DNA of 64,000 nt from Tupaia tana (GCA_026018925.1 JAKSZU010000016.1:52410496-52474495); one strand, 5' to 3'. Numbered from the stretch's first letter, positions 1 through 9,904 are shown. Notes: generated by a model not told the origin, from the letters alone. Translations and numbers: made by a program.

Positions 1-82
1 AGAAGGAAGGAAGGAAAGGAGAAAGGAGGGAAGGTAGGTAGGTTAGGTAGGTTAGTTGGTTAAAAAAAAAAAAAAAAAAAAA
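1..82. repeat. GGAA/GGTA simple repeat ending in a poly(A) run
   Basis: Purine-rich low-complexity sequence (GAAGG and GGTAG units) runs into about 20 A. It may be the tail of an element lying left of the window. From 83 to 258 the sequence is AT-rich with nothing recognisable. Confidence 0.85.
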
Positions 83-258
83 AGAAAACATCTTTAGACA
101 AATAGCTTTTCTTTTTTTGAAAAAAAAAAATCTTTATATTCTCAACTGCATTTTAATTTTTATGATTCTTGATGTATAAGTACTTTTGAATAGGATTAAC
201 CTCTAGCTGGACTGACTAGAAAAGAAGAAGACAGAAATTATCACTAAAGAAAAGAAGG

Positions 259-538
259 GGGGAACCAGCAAATGGCATAATGGCTATGTCACTGGACTCC
301 CAAGTAGTCGACCACAGTTCGAGTCCCAGACTCGGTGGCTTAAATTCATGCTGGGCGCATGTGTGTGTGTGCCCAAGATCCCAAGAGGAGAATGGAGGAG
401 AGGGACTGCAGTGTGGCTGTCCCCCCCCCCCCCCCCGGGGGGTGATTTCTTGCTTTCTGTCTGTCTGTCTGTCTCTCTGTCTTTCTAGCGGTGCACGCGC
501 CCTATAGCCAAAACAAAACTCTCGAAAAAAAAAAAAAC
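259..538 (+). mobile_element. Family A tRNA-SINE with expanded poly(C) core
   Basis: Reference description of family A. The head carries RNA polymerase III promoter-like boxes: an A-box-like GGCATAATGGCTATGT and a B box (AGTTCGAGTCC here, GGTTCGAGTCC in better copies). Then follow a body with AAGAGGAGAATGGAGGAGA, a C-run/G-run self-complementary segment, a CT-rich stretch, the end box GCCCTATAGC and poly(A). In this copy the C-run has grown to 16 C (421-436) before six G. It is non-coding; the open frames inside are chance. Confidence 0.92.
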
Positions 539-637
539 AAAGGGACATCATTAGATTCTATAAACATTAAAGGGTCAATAAGGGAAATTATTAACTATGC
601 CAACACTTGATAATTTAGATGAAATGGATAATTTTTG

Positions 638-881
638 TTTGGTTCTGTTTTGTTTATGCTATAGAGCATATGCGCTTGCCAGAGACAGAGAGCAAGAGAC
701 AGGGAAAGTAAGAAAGCATCTCCCCCCTCACACCCTCCCAGGGAAGATGGCCATGTCTCAATCCCTTCTCCTCCATTCTCCTCTTGGATTTTGGGTACAC
801 GCCCAGAGTACTTTTCAAACTGCTGGGTCTAGGACTCGAACTGTGCAGTTAGCCACCTTAACTACCATGCCCTGGCTGGCC
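638..881 (-). mobile_element. Family A SINE, diverged
   Basis: Reverse orientation: CTATAGAGC end box first, then GAGACAGAGAGCAAG, the body complement, and the head complement TAGCCACCTTAACTACCATGCC. Many substitutions against intact copies suggest an older insertion. Confidence 0.8.
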
Positions 882-895
882 TGAAATGGACCCAT

Positions 896-1184
896 TTTTT
901 TAAACTTTTTTTTTTTTTTTTCCCCCCAGAGGGCATGGGCTCTTGCTGGAGAGAGAGAGAGGGAAAACAGAAAAAAAAGAGAGAGAGAGAGAGACAGCAC
1001 TCCCCTTCCCCACGAGGAATGATCAAATCACAATCCCTTTCCCCCTTTCTCTCTCTCTCTTTTCAAAATTTTAGGCACACATGTACATGTGTCCACCATG
1101 TTCTTGAAGCCTTGATTCTGGGACTTGAATCATGCAGTCAGTCATGTGGGATCTAGCCATCTCAACCACCAAGCCACAGGTTGG
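896..1184 (-). mobile_element. Old A-like SINE
   Basis: A T-run, a GA-rich block, the body complement with ATCACAATCCCTTT, GGGACTTGAATC (degenerate B-box complement) and CTCAACCACCAAGCCACAGG. It belongs to a diverged subset with an AGAGGGCAT end box, also seen at 7,936 and 19,068. Confidence 0.7.
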
Positions 1185-1621
1185 TCTAACAAAAGTCTTA
1201 ATAGGCAGAAACTACCAGAGCCTATCCAAGAAAATCAGAGAACCTGAATAGATCTCTAGCGAATCATCTGAATAAGGACTTAAAACTTTACCTAAAATAA
1301 ACTCCGGGACCAGATGCTTCATTGGCAAATTTTATTAAACACTTAAGGAAGAATGAATACTAATTCTATACAAACTCTTTCAGAAAGTAGAAGAAAAGAC
1401 TGCCCAATTCATTTTATGAGGCCTGTATGGCTGATACTAAAACCAGACAATGTCAGAACAAAAAAGAAAATGACAGGCCAACATGTCTCATGAACACATT
1501 AAAATCCTCTAAAATGTTAGCAAATCAAATCTAACAATCTATAAAAAGGATACCATATCACAACCAAGTGGAGTTTATTCTAAGAATACAAGGTTGGTTC
1601 AATATTCAAAAAAATCAAGAT
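1185..1621 (+). mobile_element. L1 LINE, ORF2 reverse-transcriptase fragment
   Basis: Contains the L1 ORF2 landmarks GGGACCAGATGCTTCATTGG, AAACCAGACAATG, AAATGACAGGCCAACATGTC and ACCAAGTGGAGTTTATTC, which encode the fingers/palm part of the L1 reverse transcriptase. The frame is broken many times and no long ORF survives. It is a 5'-truncated old L1M copy that continues as 3' sequence further right. Confidence 0.85.
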
Positions 1622-1690
1622 CAAACCACGGCTGGCCATGTGGGAGTCCAGCACTCCTAATCATCATGCCACCTGCTTGCCCCATGACAG
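1622..1690 (-). mobile_element. SINE head fragment inside the L1
   Basis: Complement of the SINE head only: AACCACGGCTGGCCATGTGG, GTCCAGCAC, CATGCCACCTGCTTGCCCC. Body and tail are missing. Confidence 0.7.
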
Positions 1691-2127
1691 CCAGATCTTT
1701 GTTTCTAAACCATTCTCCATCTGTGGGAGGCTGCGCACCAGCGAATATCGCTGGTTTCTCAAAGAGCAAACAATTACACAATGCCAAAAGCCATATCCAT
1801 CAAAAGGAACCAGGGCTCCTTGAAGACATGACCCCAAAACTGAGACAAGAAAAGTAGTAGATGAACTTGGATCACCAAGACTAAGGAAGTGCATGAAAAA
1901 TGATGAAGATATATCAAAAGATGAGTCTACTTGAAGGGGTTCCCATTGGCCCAAACTGGAACACATGAGTATCAAAATATTAATCATTAACATCAGCAAT
2001 GTATTATAACAGAATAATCTGTAACTAATAAATACAAAAGAAATGAAGGACTTAGAAAATCACCAATTAGCAACCACAACAAAAACCAATGCTTCAGACA
2101 AGAATCATGAATGTTAAAACTTGTGGA
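1691..2127 (+). mobile_element. L1M 3' region, left part
   Basis: AT-rich sequence with AAGGGGTTCCCATTGGCC and following text that resembles the 3' end of old L1M/L1ME elements. It belongs with 1185-1621 and 2295-2905; a later family B SINE split it. Confidence 0.6.
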
Positions 2128-2294
2128 TGGGGGCTGGCAGGTAGCATGGTAGGTAAGGCATTGCACTCCCACATGGCCAACCCCGGCTTGAGTGTAGGAC
2201 TTGGAGGCAGGCTTTTTACTTTTCTTTTCTCTCTCTCTCTGCCTGCTCCTGGTCCAATTTAAAAAATAATAATAATAAATAAAATAAAATAATT
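2128..2294 (+). mobile_element. Family B tRNA-SINE inserted in L1
   Basis: Reference description of family B. The head GGCTGGCAGGTAGCATGGTAGGTAAGGC and CACTCCCACATGGCC is shared with family A. It continues into CT-rich sequence, GGTCCAATTTAAAAAATAA and a long A/T-rich tail. It is flanked by a duplication AACTTGTGGAT / AGTTTGTGGAT, consistent with L1-driven retroposition. Confidence 0.85.
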
Positions 2295-2905
2295 CTTTAA
2301 AAAAGTTTGTGGATAAAAGTTTGATGAGAAACTTATTAACTACAAAAAGAGAAACAGACTTGTACAGGGGAAAATTTGGCTGACATTAACATCACCAAGT
2401 GATGAAAGTCAACAGCTGCAATAGTTGGACAAAATGACATCATTCACTACCCAATAAGGAGCACCCTGGACACAACACCATTTCTGTGATAACCCACCAA
2501 AGACCCATAATCTAAATTTTATCATGAGAAAACGTCAGGCAGATCAAACTGAGAGACATTTCACAAAGAAATGGCCTGACCTTTTGAAAACATAACAAGG
2601 CCATGAAAGGCAAAGAGAGCCTAGGAACTGCCCTAGATCAAAGGAAAAACAAAGAACTTATAGTTCGATACAACATGCTGTCTTGGACCAGGAAAAAAGA
2701 TTTCTTCTGCTACAAAAGATATTAACGGCAAAATCTGAATACACTAGATGAGTTCATACGGTGTATCCACATAATTTCCTAAGGTCGATCACTGTTCTAT
2801 GGTTATGTGAGAAGATGTTCTTAAATTTTAGAAAACCCACACTAAAATACTTAGGAGTAAATGAGCACATATTTGCAACTTACTCTCAAGTAGTTTAAGA
2901 AAACA
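2295..2905 (+). mobile_element. L1M 3' UTR fragment
   Basis: Carries typical old-L1 3' UTR text: ATGAGAAAACGTCAGGCAGA, GAGAGACATTTCACAAAG, GGCCATGAAAGGCAAAG, TGGACCAGGAAAAAAGA and TCTATGGTTATGTGAGA. It is non-coding and the end of the same insertion that starts near 1185. Confidence 0.8.
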
Positions 2906-2911
2906 AAATGT

Positions 2912-3166
2912 TGGGACCAGCAGTTAGCATAATGGCTATGTCGCTGGACTCCCATGTAGTTGACTGTGGTTCGCGTCCTCGACCCGGTAGCTTAAAACTC
3001 ACACTGGGCGCGTGTGCGTGCATGCCTAAGATCCCGAGAGGAGAATGGAGGAGAAGGGATTGTGCCGTGGTCATCCCCCCCCGGGGGTGATTTCTTGCTT
3101 TCTGTCTCTCGGTCTGGCGAGCACATGCACCCTATAGCAAAAACCTCTCAAAAAAAAAAAACGTTA
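2912..3166 (+). mobile_element. Family A SINE
   Basis: Complete copy from GGGACCAGCAGTTAGCATAA to CCCTATAGCAAAAACCTCTC plus poly(A). The central CCCCCCCCGGGGG palindrome is short here. Confidence 0.9.
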
Positions 3167-3308
3167 ATATTTAGAGAATCTGGATAAAAGGGTATTAAAA
3201 AATTCTTTGTAACCTTTTTAAAATTTTTTTTATACACTCAATCACATTATTTAGCTTATATTTTGCAACTTTAAAAACCACACAGCTCAACTTTTCCTTT
3301 TTGGAGAG

Positions 3309-3400
3309 GTTTTTTGTTTTTGTTTTTTTTTTTTTTTTTTTGCTATAGGGTGTGTGTGTTCGCCAGACACAGAGAGAGAGACAGAAAGCGAGAAATCAAA
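3309..3400 (-). mobile_element. Truncated family A SINE (3' end only)
   Basis: T-run, GCTATAGGGTGTGTGTG, CGCCAGACACAGAGAGA, then GAAAGCGAGAAATCA and an abrupt end. Head and body are lost. Confidence 0.75.
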
Positions 3401-3628
3401 AAAAAAAATCTGGCGCAATTTAAAAACAAAAAGTTAAAAACCACACTACACCATATATATTTTAAAACATGCTGTACACACAAAAAGTATATGCAACTTT
3501 TGCCAATTAAAAGATTTTTAAAAACATGTTTATTGAATAAAATGTGTTAAATTTTTAAATATTAAGTTAAAATATAACACAACAATTAACTATGTCTTTT
3601 TATTCTACTGATTTTTGTTGTTGGTTTT

Positions 3629-3632
3629 TCTT

Positions 3633-3665
<33 letters not shown>

Positions 3666-3896
3666 GTTTTTGGCATAGGGCCCATGTACTCGCTAGAGAC
3701 AGAGACAAGAGAAGAGTGAAATCATCCCCCGAGGGGGATGGCCATGCTGCAGTCCCTTCTCCTTCACTATCCTCCTGGGAATATGGGCACACATACACGT
3801 GCTCAGTGATTTTCAAGCCACCAGGACAGGACTTGAACCGTAGTTGGCCATGTGGGAATCCAGCAACTTAACCATCACATCACCTGCTGGCCCGTT
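3629..3896 (-). mobile_element. Family A SINE
   Basis: A run of more than 30 T, GGCATAGGGCCCATGTACTC, the body complement with CCCCCGAGGGGG, and the head complement ending CATCACCTGCTGGCCC. Confidence 0.88.
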
Positions 3897-3953
3897 TTGT
3901 TGTTGTTGTTGTTTTTGTTTTTAATATAAGAAATATAAATCCGGGGTCTGCAG

Positions 3954-4395
3954 GGGGCATGGTGGTTAAGGTGCTGGACTTCCACATGGCTAACCAATGT
4001 TTCAGTCCCAGACCTGGCGGCTTGCTTTCTCACTTTCTCTCTTTCTCTCTCTCTGGTCCAATTAAAATAAGTTAATTAATTAAATTAACAATTCTTTTTT
4101 TTTTTTTTTTGAGAGGTTTTTGCTATAGGGCGCGTGCGCTCGTCAGACAGACAGAGAGAGACAGAGAGACAGAAAGCAGGAAATCACCCCCATGGGGATG
4201 GTCACGCCGCAATCCTTTCTCCTTCATTCTCCTCTCGGGATCTTGGGCACGTACACACACGTGCCCGGCGTGAGTTTTAAGCCACCGGGTCCGGGACGCG
4301 AACCGCGGTCGACTACGTGGGAGTCCAGCGACATAGCCATTACGCTAACTGCTGGTTCCCAAATTAATAATTCTAAAAAAAAAAAAAAAAAAGAA
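3954..4395 (+). mobile_element. Family B SINE split by a family A SINE
   Basis: The B copy starts GGGGTCTGCAGGGGGCATGG and its A-rich tail resumes at about 4,362. Its target-site duplication AAGAAATATAAATCC is readable on both outer sides (ending 3,953 and starting about 4,393), so it predates the A copy in its tail. Confidence 0.85.
4096..4361 (-). mobile_element. Family A SINE, CpG-rich and young, nested in B
   Basis: Retains many CpG sites (GGGCGCGTGCGCTCG; CCGGGTCCGGGACGCGAACC), so it is one of the best preserved A copies. The host tail is duplicated around it as AATTAACAATTCT / AATTAATAATTCT. Confidence 0.9.
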
Positions 4396-4436
4396 ATATA
4401 AATCCAACCACACCAGCCACCACACTACCTGCTGGC

Positions 4437-4769
4437 CTATACCAGGTTTTTATGTGTATACTATAGGATTTGTTTATTTTTAACATTATTGGCTTTATAC
4501 TACATATAATTGTCTTTTACCTTTTTTCATTTATTAAATTGTGAACATTTTCCCACATATTATAAATTTTCAAATATCATTTCAGCTTTTGAATATAAAG
4601 TCATTTAACTGGACATTTTCACTATCATAAATATTGCCATGAAAAATGTAATTAATATATTTTTCAATGATGTCTTTGTAAACCTCTGATTGGTTCCTTA
4701 AAATAATTTCAGAACTTATCTTAGAAATATTTCTTAATCCAAAGGAAAATATATTTTTGAAGAATTATT
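4437..4769. other. AT-rich sequence, nothing recognised
   Basis: About 330 bp of low-GC DNA without repeats, open frames or motifs that I can support. Confidence 0.6.
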
Positions 4770-4906
4770 TAACTTTTTTTTTTTTGTAATAGGGCACAAA
4801 CACTCACCAGAGACAGACTGACAGAGAGAGGGTGAGTGAGAAAGCAAGTCGCAGGTTCAGGACTCAAACCGTCCAGCACCTTAACCACCACGTTACCTGC
4901 TGGCCC
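4770..4906 (-). mobile_element. Family B/A mosaic SINE
   Basis: Short body complement with the A-type end (TAATAGGGCACAAACACTCA) and the B-type core (GTGAGAAAGCAAGTC). The head complement ends ACCTGCTGGCCC. Confidence 0.75.
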
Positions 4907-4930
4907 TGGAAAAAAAATATTTTTTTTTGG

Positions 4931-5187
4931 TAAGAGGTTTTTGTTATAGGGTGCGTGCGCTTGCTAGAAAGACAGAGAGAGACAGAAAGACAGAAAGCAA
5001 GAAATCACCCCCTCCCCCCAGGGGAGATGGCCATGCAGCAATCCCTTCTCTTCCATTCTCCTCTGGGGATCTTGGACAGGCACGCACACGCGACCGGCAT
5101 GAGTCTAATCCACTGGGTCTGGGATTTGAACTGTGGTTGACTACATGGGAATCCAGCGACATAGCCATCATGCCAACTGCTGGTCCC
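4931..5187 (-). mobile_element. Family A SINE
   Basis: Complete copy from GAGGTTTTTGTTATAGGGTG to AACTGCTGGTCCCA, with a likely duplication of AAAAAATATTTTT on both sides. Confidence 0.9.
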
Positions 5188-5770
5188 AGAAAAAATATTT
5201 TTAAGATTCCTAACTCACTAGCAAATTTTTTTCTAAAAGCAATTTATTTATTTTCAACATTTCTCTGCAGTTCTTCCTCTTCAAGTTAACATTGCTAACC
5301 TGGAAAGACGGGAGCTATTTAATCAAGTTCTGCACTCACAGAAGCCTGGGAGGGCAAAAAAACTTAAAAATGAAATACACAAATATATAAGCACTCAAGG
5401 GAGCTCGTGACACCTGTGCCCCAGAAAGGCAAAGCAAAGCAGGCTGCGGCCTGTACCCTCCTGGTGGAAGACCACAGCTGCTTCGCTGACAAGATAAACA
5501 GTACAGACGGTGAGGGCCAGTTCATGCTTGGGTTGAGCCAGGCATGACACAAAGTAGTTAAGGGGTGCTTCTTGATGGAAGGGGCACAAAATGGCAGGTG
5601 ATAGCAAGGTGAGAAAAACACACACAAAGGCCTGAAAGGAAACTGGGATCCTGGCTTTGAAAAGAAAAACTGGTTCAGTGTTGCTCTCCCATTAAGAGTG
5701 GTTTGATTTGGACAAATTTCAACTTCCCACTGCCACTTTCCTATCCTACAGCAGAGTTTCGGAGTCAGCC
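5188..5770. other. Single-copy-looking sequence with no recognised feature
   Basis: Mixed-composition DNA. A 151-codon minus-strand frame (5,819-5,364) is open, but I recognise no domain, and other frames over the same bases are open too, so I do not call it a gene. Confidence 0.5.
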
Positions 5771-5955
5771 ACCATGGCTGTGCTGCTAAGATGATGCTAC
5801 CCAGAAGCAAAGGCCACACAGAGAGTCTGAGTTTGGTTCCCAGATCAACTTAAAACACAGGTTGGGCACAGTAGCACGTGTCTCTAATCCCAGCTAACCG
5901 GAAGGCGGCGGCAGGAGGATTGTGCTAAGACAAAAATCTCTCTCTCATAAAAAAT
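5771..5955 (+). mobile_element. Composite SINE: tRNA-like head plus 7SL-derived monomer
   Basis: A tRNA-like part (GTGCTGCTAAGATGATGCTA ... GTTTGGTTCCCAGATC) is followed by a 7SL/Alu-left-monomer-like part: GGTTGGGCACAGTAGCACG, CTAATCCCAGCTAACC, GGCAGGAGGATT. The same order recurs in reverse at 8,447-8,660, which argues for one mobile family and not chance adjacency. Confidence 0.6.
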
Positions 5956-6105
5956 AAAATACATCATCATTAACTTTCAAATGGTTGTTGCGAGTATTCT
6001 ATACATAAAATGGCACATGACATGTGGTAGATGCTCAACACATAGGATTACTTCTTCCTACTAATACTTCTCAGGAAAAGGCAGATTAAAAATAATGCAC
6101 ATTAT

Positions 6106-6347
6106 CAGACAGCAGGTGCCATCGTGGTTAAGGCACTGGACTCCCACACGGCTGACTGCGGTTCAAGCTCTGGGACCCAGCAGCTTGAAAATCATGCCAA
6201 GCATGTGCTCAAAATCCCAAGAGGAGAATGGAGGACAAGGGATTGTGGCATGGCCATCCCCCTGGAGATTCCTCACTTTCCCTCTCTCTGTCTCTCTAGT
6301 GAGTAAGCGCACACACCCCATGACAAAAAACACAAAATAAAAATAAA
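6106..6347 (+). mobile_element. Family A SINE, diverged
   Basis: Head GACAGCAGGTGCCATCGTGG, body AAGAGGAGAATGGAGGACAA and end CACACCCCATGACAAAAA. Flanked by AATAATGCAC / AATAAAATGCA. Confidence 0.85.
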
Positions 6348-6426
6348 ATGCATGTCACCTTGCACTCGATCTTGGTTTCTAAACACCATTCTCCAATGAA
6401 AGGAACCAGACATTTTTTTGTTTTTT

Positions 6427-6667
6427 GAGAGTTTTTTTTGCTATAGGGAGCACGTGCTCACCAGAAAGACAGAGACAAAAAGCGAGAAATCAACCCCCAG
6501 GGGGGATAGCCACACCACAATCCCTTCTCCTCCATTCTCCTCTCAGGATCTTGGGCACGCACGCACACACACTCCGCGTGATTTTAAGCCACCGGGTCTG
6601 GGACTCAAACTGCGGTCAACTACATGGGAGTCCAGTGACATAGCCATTACGCTAACTGCTGGTCCCA
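6427..6667 (-). mobile_element. Family A SINE
   Basis: GCTATAGGGAGCACGTGCTC, then the body complement with CCCCCAGGGGGGAT, ending GCTAACTGCTGGTCCCA. Full length. Confidence 0.9.
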
Positions 6668-6770
6668 AGGAACTGAGACTTCTTAAAGAAATGGTTGATT
6701 TGAGGGATTAACCTTGGAAAACAAAAGGTGAGCTTGAAACACGTTCTGGTGTTATAAATTAAATAAATCC

Positions 6771-6908
6771 TGGGACCAGTAGATGGTGTAATGGTTACGT
6801 TACTGGACTCCTATGTAGTTGCATGGTTCGAGTCCTGGACCTGGCAACTTAAAATTCAGGCTGTGAGCATGTGTGCCCTATAGCAACAATCTCTTAAAAA
6901 AGAAAAAA
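6771..6908 (+). mobile_element. Internally deleted family A SINE
   Basis: Head GGGACCAGTAGATGGTGTAA and B box GGTTCGAGTCC are followed almost directly by GTGTGCCCTATAGCAACAAT. About 110 bp of body is missing. Possible duplication AAATCCT / CAATCCTT. Confidence 0.8.
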
Positions 6909-6917
6909 ATCAATCCT

Positions 6918-7250
6918 TGGGCCAAAGGTGGTGTGGAGGTTAATGCAGATGGATTCCAAATGGCCAGCTGCTCAATTCAAGTCCCAGACACGGTGGCTTA
7001 AGAAACACACCAGGAGCGGGCAGGTGGCCTCAATAAAATAATTCTTAAAAAAAAAAAAAAAGAAGGAAACACACCAGGTGCATGTGTGTGTGTTCCCAAA
7101 ATCTCAAGAGAAGAATGGAATAGAAAGGATTGTGGTGTGGCCATCCCCGCTGGGGTTGTTTCTTCACTTTCCCTCTCCCTCTCTCTCTCTGTCTCCAGTG
7201 AACACACAAGCCCTATAGCACAAAAAATCTCAAAGAACAAAACCAGAGAA
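6918..7250 (+). mobile_element. Family A SINE interrupted by a micro-SINE
   Basis: The A copy starts GGGCCAAAGGTGGTGTGGAG and ends CAAGCCCTATAGCACAAAAA. Position 7,013-7,062 is occupied by a very short B-type insertion; the A text resumes with the duplicated ACACACCAGG. Confidence 0.8.
7013..7065 (+). mobile_element. Micro-SINE: head and tail of family B only
   Basis: Roughly GAGCGGGCAGGTGGC joined directly to CTCAATAAAATAATTCTT and poly(A). Flanked by GAAACACACCAGG / GAAACACACCAGG, so it moved or was created as a unit of only about 50 bp. Confidence 0.7.
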
Positions 7251-7276
7251 ACCTCCACCACATAAACAAGTCATGA

Positions 7277-7450
7277 TAATTTTTTTAACTTTTTATTTAT
7301 TTATTATTATTATTATTTTCCAGTTTGATCAGAGAGAGACAGAGAGAGAGAGAGGAAGTGAGAAAGCAAACCACCAGGTTCAAGACTTGAACCGTGGTTG
7401 GCCATGTGGGAGTCCAGCACCGTTTACTACCATGCCACTTGCCGACCCCC
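7277..7450 (-). mobile_element. Family B SINE
   Basis: ATTTATTATTATTATTATTT tail complement, AGTTTGATCAGAGAGAGACA and head complement CATGCCACTTGCCGACCCCC. Duplication AACAAGTCATGATAAT / AACAAGTCATAATAAT. Confidence 0.88.
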
Positions 7451-7935
7451 AACAAGTCATAATAATTAAGACTCCATTGCTATGATGATGGAGAACTGTC
7501 TTGTAGTGTCTATAAAAGCATTCACAATTATCACACCGCTTGCAGCACTAACCCGTTATCCAATGAGTTTTTTATTGTCCCGACCATGTTCCTTTATGAG
7601 GCAAAACCCTGACATCATGCTGTCCCATCAGTCCCACATCTACCACTTTAGACTGGCTGCTTAACACTTCATCTGGTAGATGCTACCAAGAGAGCTGTGT
7701 ACTCGGGTGCAGCAAACTATGGAGACATCTGGGTCAAGAGACTCGTCCTGCTGCATTACTGTGGCTTCCTGTTAGAAAGACTCCCACATCACAGGCTGGT
7801 AGTACTAATAAGTCTACCTGAGCCCCAACCCCCATCCCAGTACCTTCAGGCTGAACTTTATACAATGTCCTGTGTGGGCAGGCTGACTGCTAAGCCTTTG
7901 GCTTCCATGGATGACTCAGTAGTTCAAAAAGCAAC
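7451..7935. other. Single-copy-looking sequence with no recognised feature
   Basis: Overlapping short frames are open on the plus strand, but none shows a family motif or splice context. Probably non-coding. Confidence 0.5.
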
Positions 7936-8173
7936 TTTTTTTTTTAAATTTGTCAGAGGGCACATGCACTTGTGGAAGACAGAGAGAAAGACAGCATGAA
8001 AAAGTATCCCCCAGCGGGCATAGTCACATCACAATCCCTTCTCCTTTATTTCTCCCTCTCTCTGCAATGTTAGGCAGTCACACATATCCACCCAGCATGT
8101 TTCTCAAGCCGCCAGGTCTGGGACTCAAACTGCACAGCTGATTACGTGGAATTCAGCCACCTTGACCACCATC
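7936..8173 (-). mobile_element. Old A-like SINE (AGAGGGCAC subtype)
   Basis: TTTGTCAGAGGGCACATGCA, ATCACAATCCCTTCTCC and head complement CAGCCACCTTGACCACCATCC. Same subtype as 896 and 19,068. Confidence 0.75.
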
Positions 8174-8204
8174 CCTCTCCTTTCTTTTTAAAGACAAGGT
8201 CTCT

Positions 8205-8440
8205 TGGGCCAGGAGGCGGTGCAACATTGGGCGGTGCAACAGTAACACGACTGGACCCACATGGGAGAGGTCCTGCGTTCACATCTTGGGACCTCCCTGA
8301 ACATTACCAGGCACATGTGCCCATGAGCTTGGCTGGCTGAGACTGGGGGTGGATTGCGGTGTGACGACTCTGTTGGGGGTGTCTCTCTCTCTCTCTCTGC
8401 CATTCTCTCTCATGAAAGATATAAATACATAAACTTAAAA
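8205..8440 (+). mobile_element. Family C tRNA-SINE
   Basis: Reference description of family C. The head has GGTGCAACAGTAACACGACTGG and CACATGGGAG, a B-box-like GCGTTCACATC, GACCTCCCTGA, then TGTGCCCATGAGCTTGGCTG, a CT-run and the end CTCTCATGAAAGATATAAATA. Other copies are at 10,076, 21,630, 28,730, 37,484, 39,613 and 61,645. Confidence 0.8.
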
Positions 8441-8446
8441 GACAAA

Positions 8447-8660
8447 GAAAAAAAAAACAAGCTCATTATGTTGCCCACACTGGCCTGGGGCTCCCAATCC
8501 TCCTATCTAGGCCTCCCCAAGCTGCTGAGATTGCAGGTGCATACCACGGCACCCAGCCTCTATGTTGGACTGTGAAGAGAACCCAGGTCTTCCATGTGGT
8601 CCAAGCCTGTGGACCATAGCATCTTAGCAGCATGAGCCATCATGACTGGGCCTCAAGCAG
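8447..8660 (-). mobile_element. Composite SINE: 7SL-derived monomer with tRNA-like head
   Basis: Read on the minus strand: a tRNA-like part (CATGCTGCTAAGATGCTATG; GAAGACCTGGGTTC), then GGCTGGGTGCCGTGGTATGC, CAGCAGCTTGGGGAGGC, GGCCAGTGTGGGCAACATAA. This is clear homology to the Alu left monomer and 7SL RNA. Same order as 5,771-5,955. Confidence 0.7.
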
Positions 8661-8934
8661 CTTCTTTCTTGTCAATCTACCATTTCTGCATCTAACTCCA
8701 GGGCTGCTGTGACAGGAAGGCTGTCAGAGATCCAGCCCCAGCTCTTAGCTGCTTTCACCCAGAAGTGACATGCCTCATTTCTTCTCACAAAGGAACACAG
8801 GCTGAAGCTAACTTCAAGAGTGTCAAGAAACGTGGGGAACACAGGAACACTCAGCATAAATGGGTCTCCGTAGGTGTGTGCAGGGCTTGATCAAGGTGAT
8901 AGGGAGCCGGTGGCAGAACTCGTGGGAGTCGAGT

Positions 8935-9128
8935 TGCTCAAGAATATGTGTTTCATATACCAGATTTTTAAAAATTAAGGTAGAATTCACACGCCATAAA
9001 ATTCACTATTTTCAACTATGCAAGTCAGTGGTTTTCACTATATTCACCTACTGTGCAACCATCACCACTAATTCCAAAACATTTTTATCACCCTCAAAAT
9101 AAATTCCATACCCACTGGCAGTCACTTT
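8935..9128. mobile_element. L1M 3'-end fragment, old
   Basis: TAAGGTAGAATTCACACGCC, GTCAGTGGTTTTCACTATAT, TGTGCAACCATCACCACTAA and CCACTGGCAGTCACTTTCC are typical of a common old L1 3' segment. Strand not assigned. Confidence 0.6.
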
Positions 9129-9141
9129 CCGTTATGATTTT

Positions 9142-9326
9142 ACTTAATTTTATTTATTTATTTTTAATTTGACTAGAGAGGAACAGAGCAGGGAACAGAG
9201 AGAAAGAGAAAGAGAAAGAGAGAGAGAGAGAGAAAGCGAGCCATTATGTTTGGGACTCAAACCACAGCGGGCCACGGGGGGGGAGTCCAGAGCCCTTACC
9301 TACCACACTTCCTGCTGCCTGATCCC
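9142..9326 (-). mobile_element. Family B SINE
   Basis: TTAATTTGACTAGAGAGGAA, a long GA-run, GTTTGGGACTCAAACCAC and a diverged head complement CACACTTCCTGCTGCC. Confidence 0.82.
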
Positions 9327-9410
9327 CCCAGTTCTGATCTCTCTGTCTCTTTTTTTTTTTTCCAAAAAAAAGAAAAAAAAAAAAAAAAAAAAAAAAAAGA
9401 ATTCTTTATT

Positions 9411-9690
9411 GGGGCCAGCAGGTGGCATAGTGGTTAAGATGCTGGACTCCCACGTAGCCAAATGCAGTTCAAGTCCCAGACCCAGTGGCTTGAAACTCAC
9501 ACCAGACGTGTGGACATACATGCCCAAAATCCCGAGAGGAAATTGGAGAAGGGATTATGGCATGGCCATCTTCCCTGAGGGGTGATTTCTTGCTTTCTGT
9601 CTCTCTGTCTCTCTCTTTCCAGCAAGTGCACACGCCTGTAGCGAAAACAAACAAACCAACAAACAAAAACAACTCTCCTAAAAAAAAATG
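9411..9690 (+). mobile_element. Family A SINE
   Basis: GGGGCCAGCAGGTGGCATAG, TGCCCAAAATCCCGAGAGG and the end CACACGCCTGTAGCGAAAAC followed by a CAAA-rich tail. An A/T-run of about 40 bp precedes it. Confidence 0.88.
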
Positions 9691-9692
9691 AA

Positions 9693-9866
9693 TTAGTGGT
9701 CAGCAAATGGTGTGGTTGTTAAGGGCACTGGACTTCCACATAGCCAACAGCAGTTCAAGTCCCTTTCCTGGTGACTTGTCTTCTCACTTTCTCTCTCTCT
9801 CCCTCCCTCACTCTGTCCTTCTCTGATCAAATTTAAATAAATAAATAAAAATGTTTAAAAAGAGAG
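9693..9866 (+). mobile_element. Family B SINE
   Basis: GGTCAGCAAATGGTGTGG, a CT-run, TGATCAAATTTAAATAAATA and an A-rich tail. It lies directly behind the A copy at 9,411. Confidence 0.85.
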
Positions 9867-9904
9867 AATTATTTATTTTATTGATCTTTTCTTTTCTTTT
9901 CTTT

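Noticed and set aside
5364-5819. 151-codon minus-strand frame
   Set aside because: No family motif, and a second frame is open over the same bases. Not enough for a gene call.
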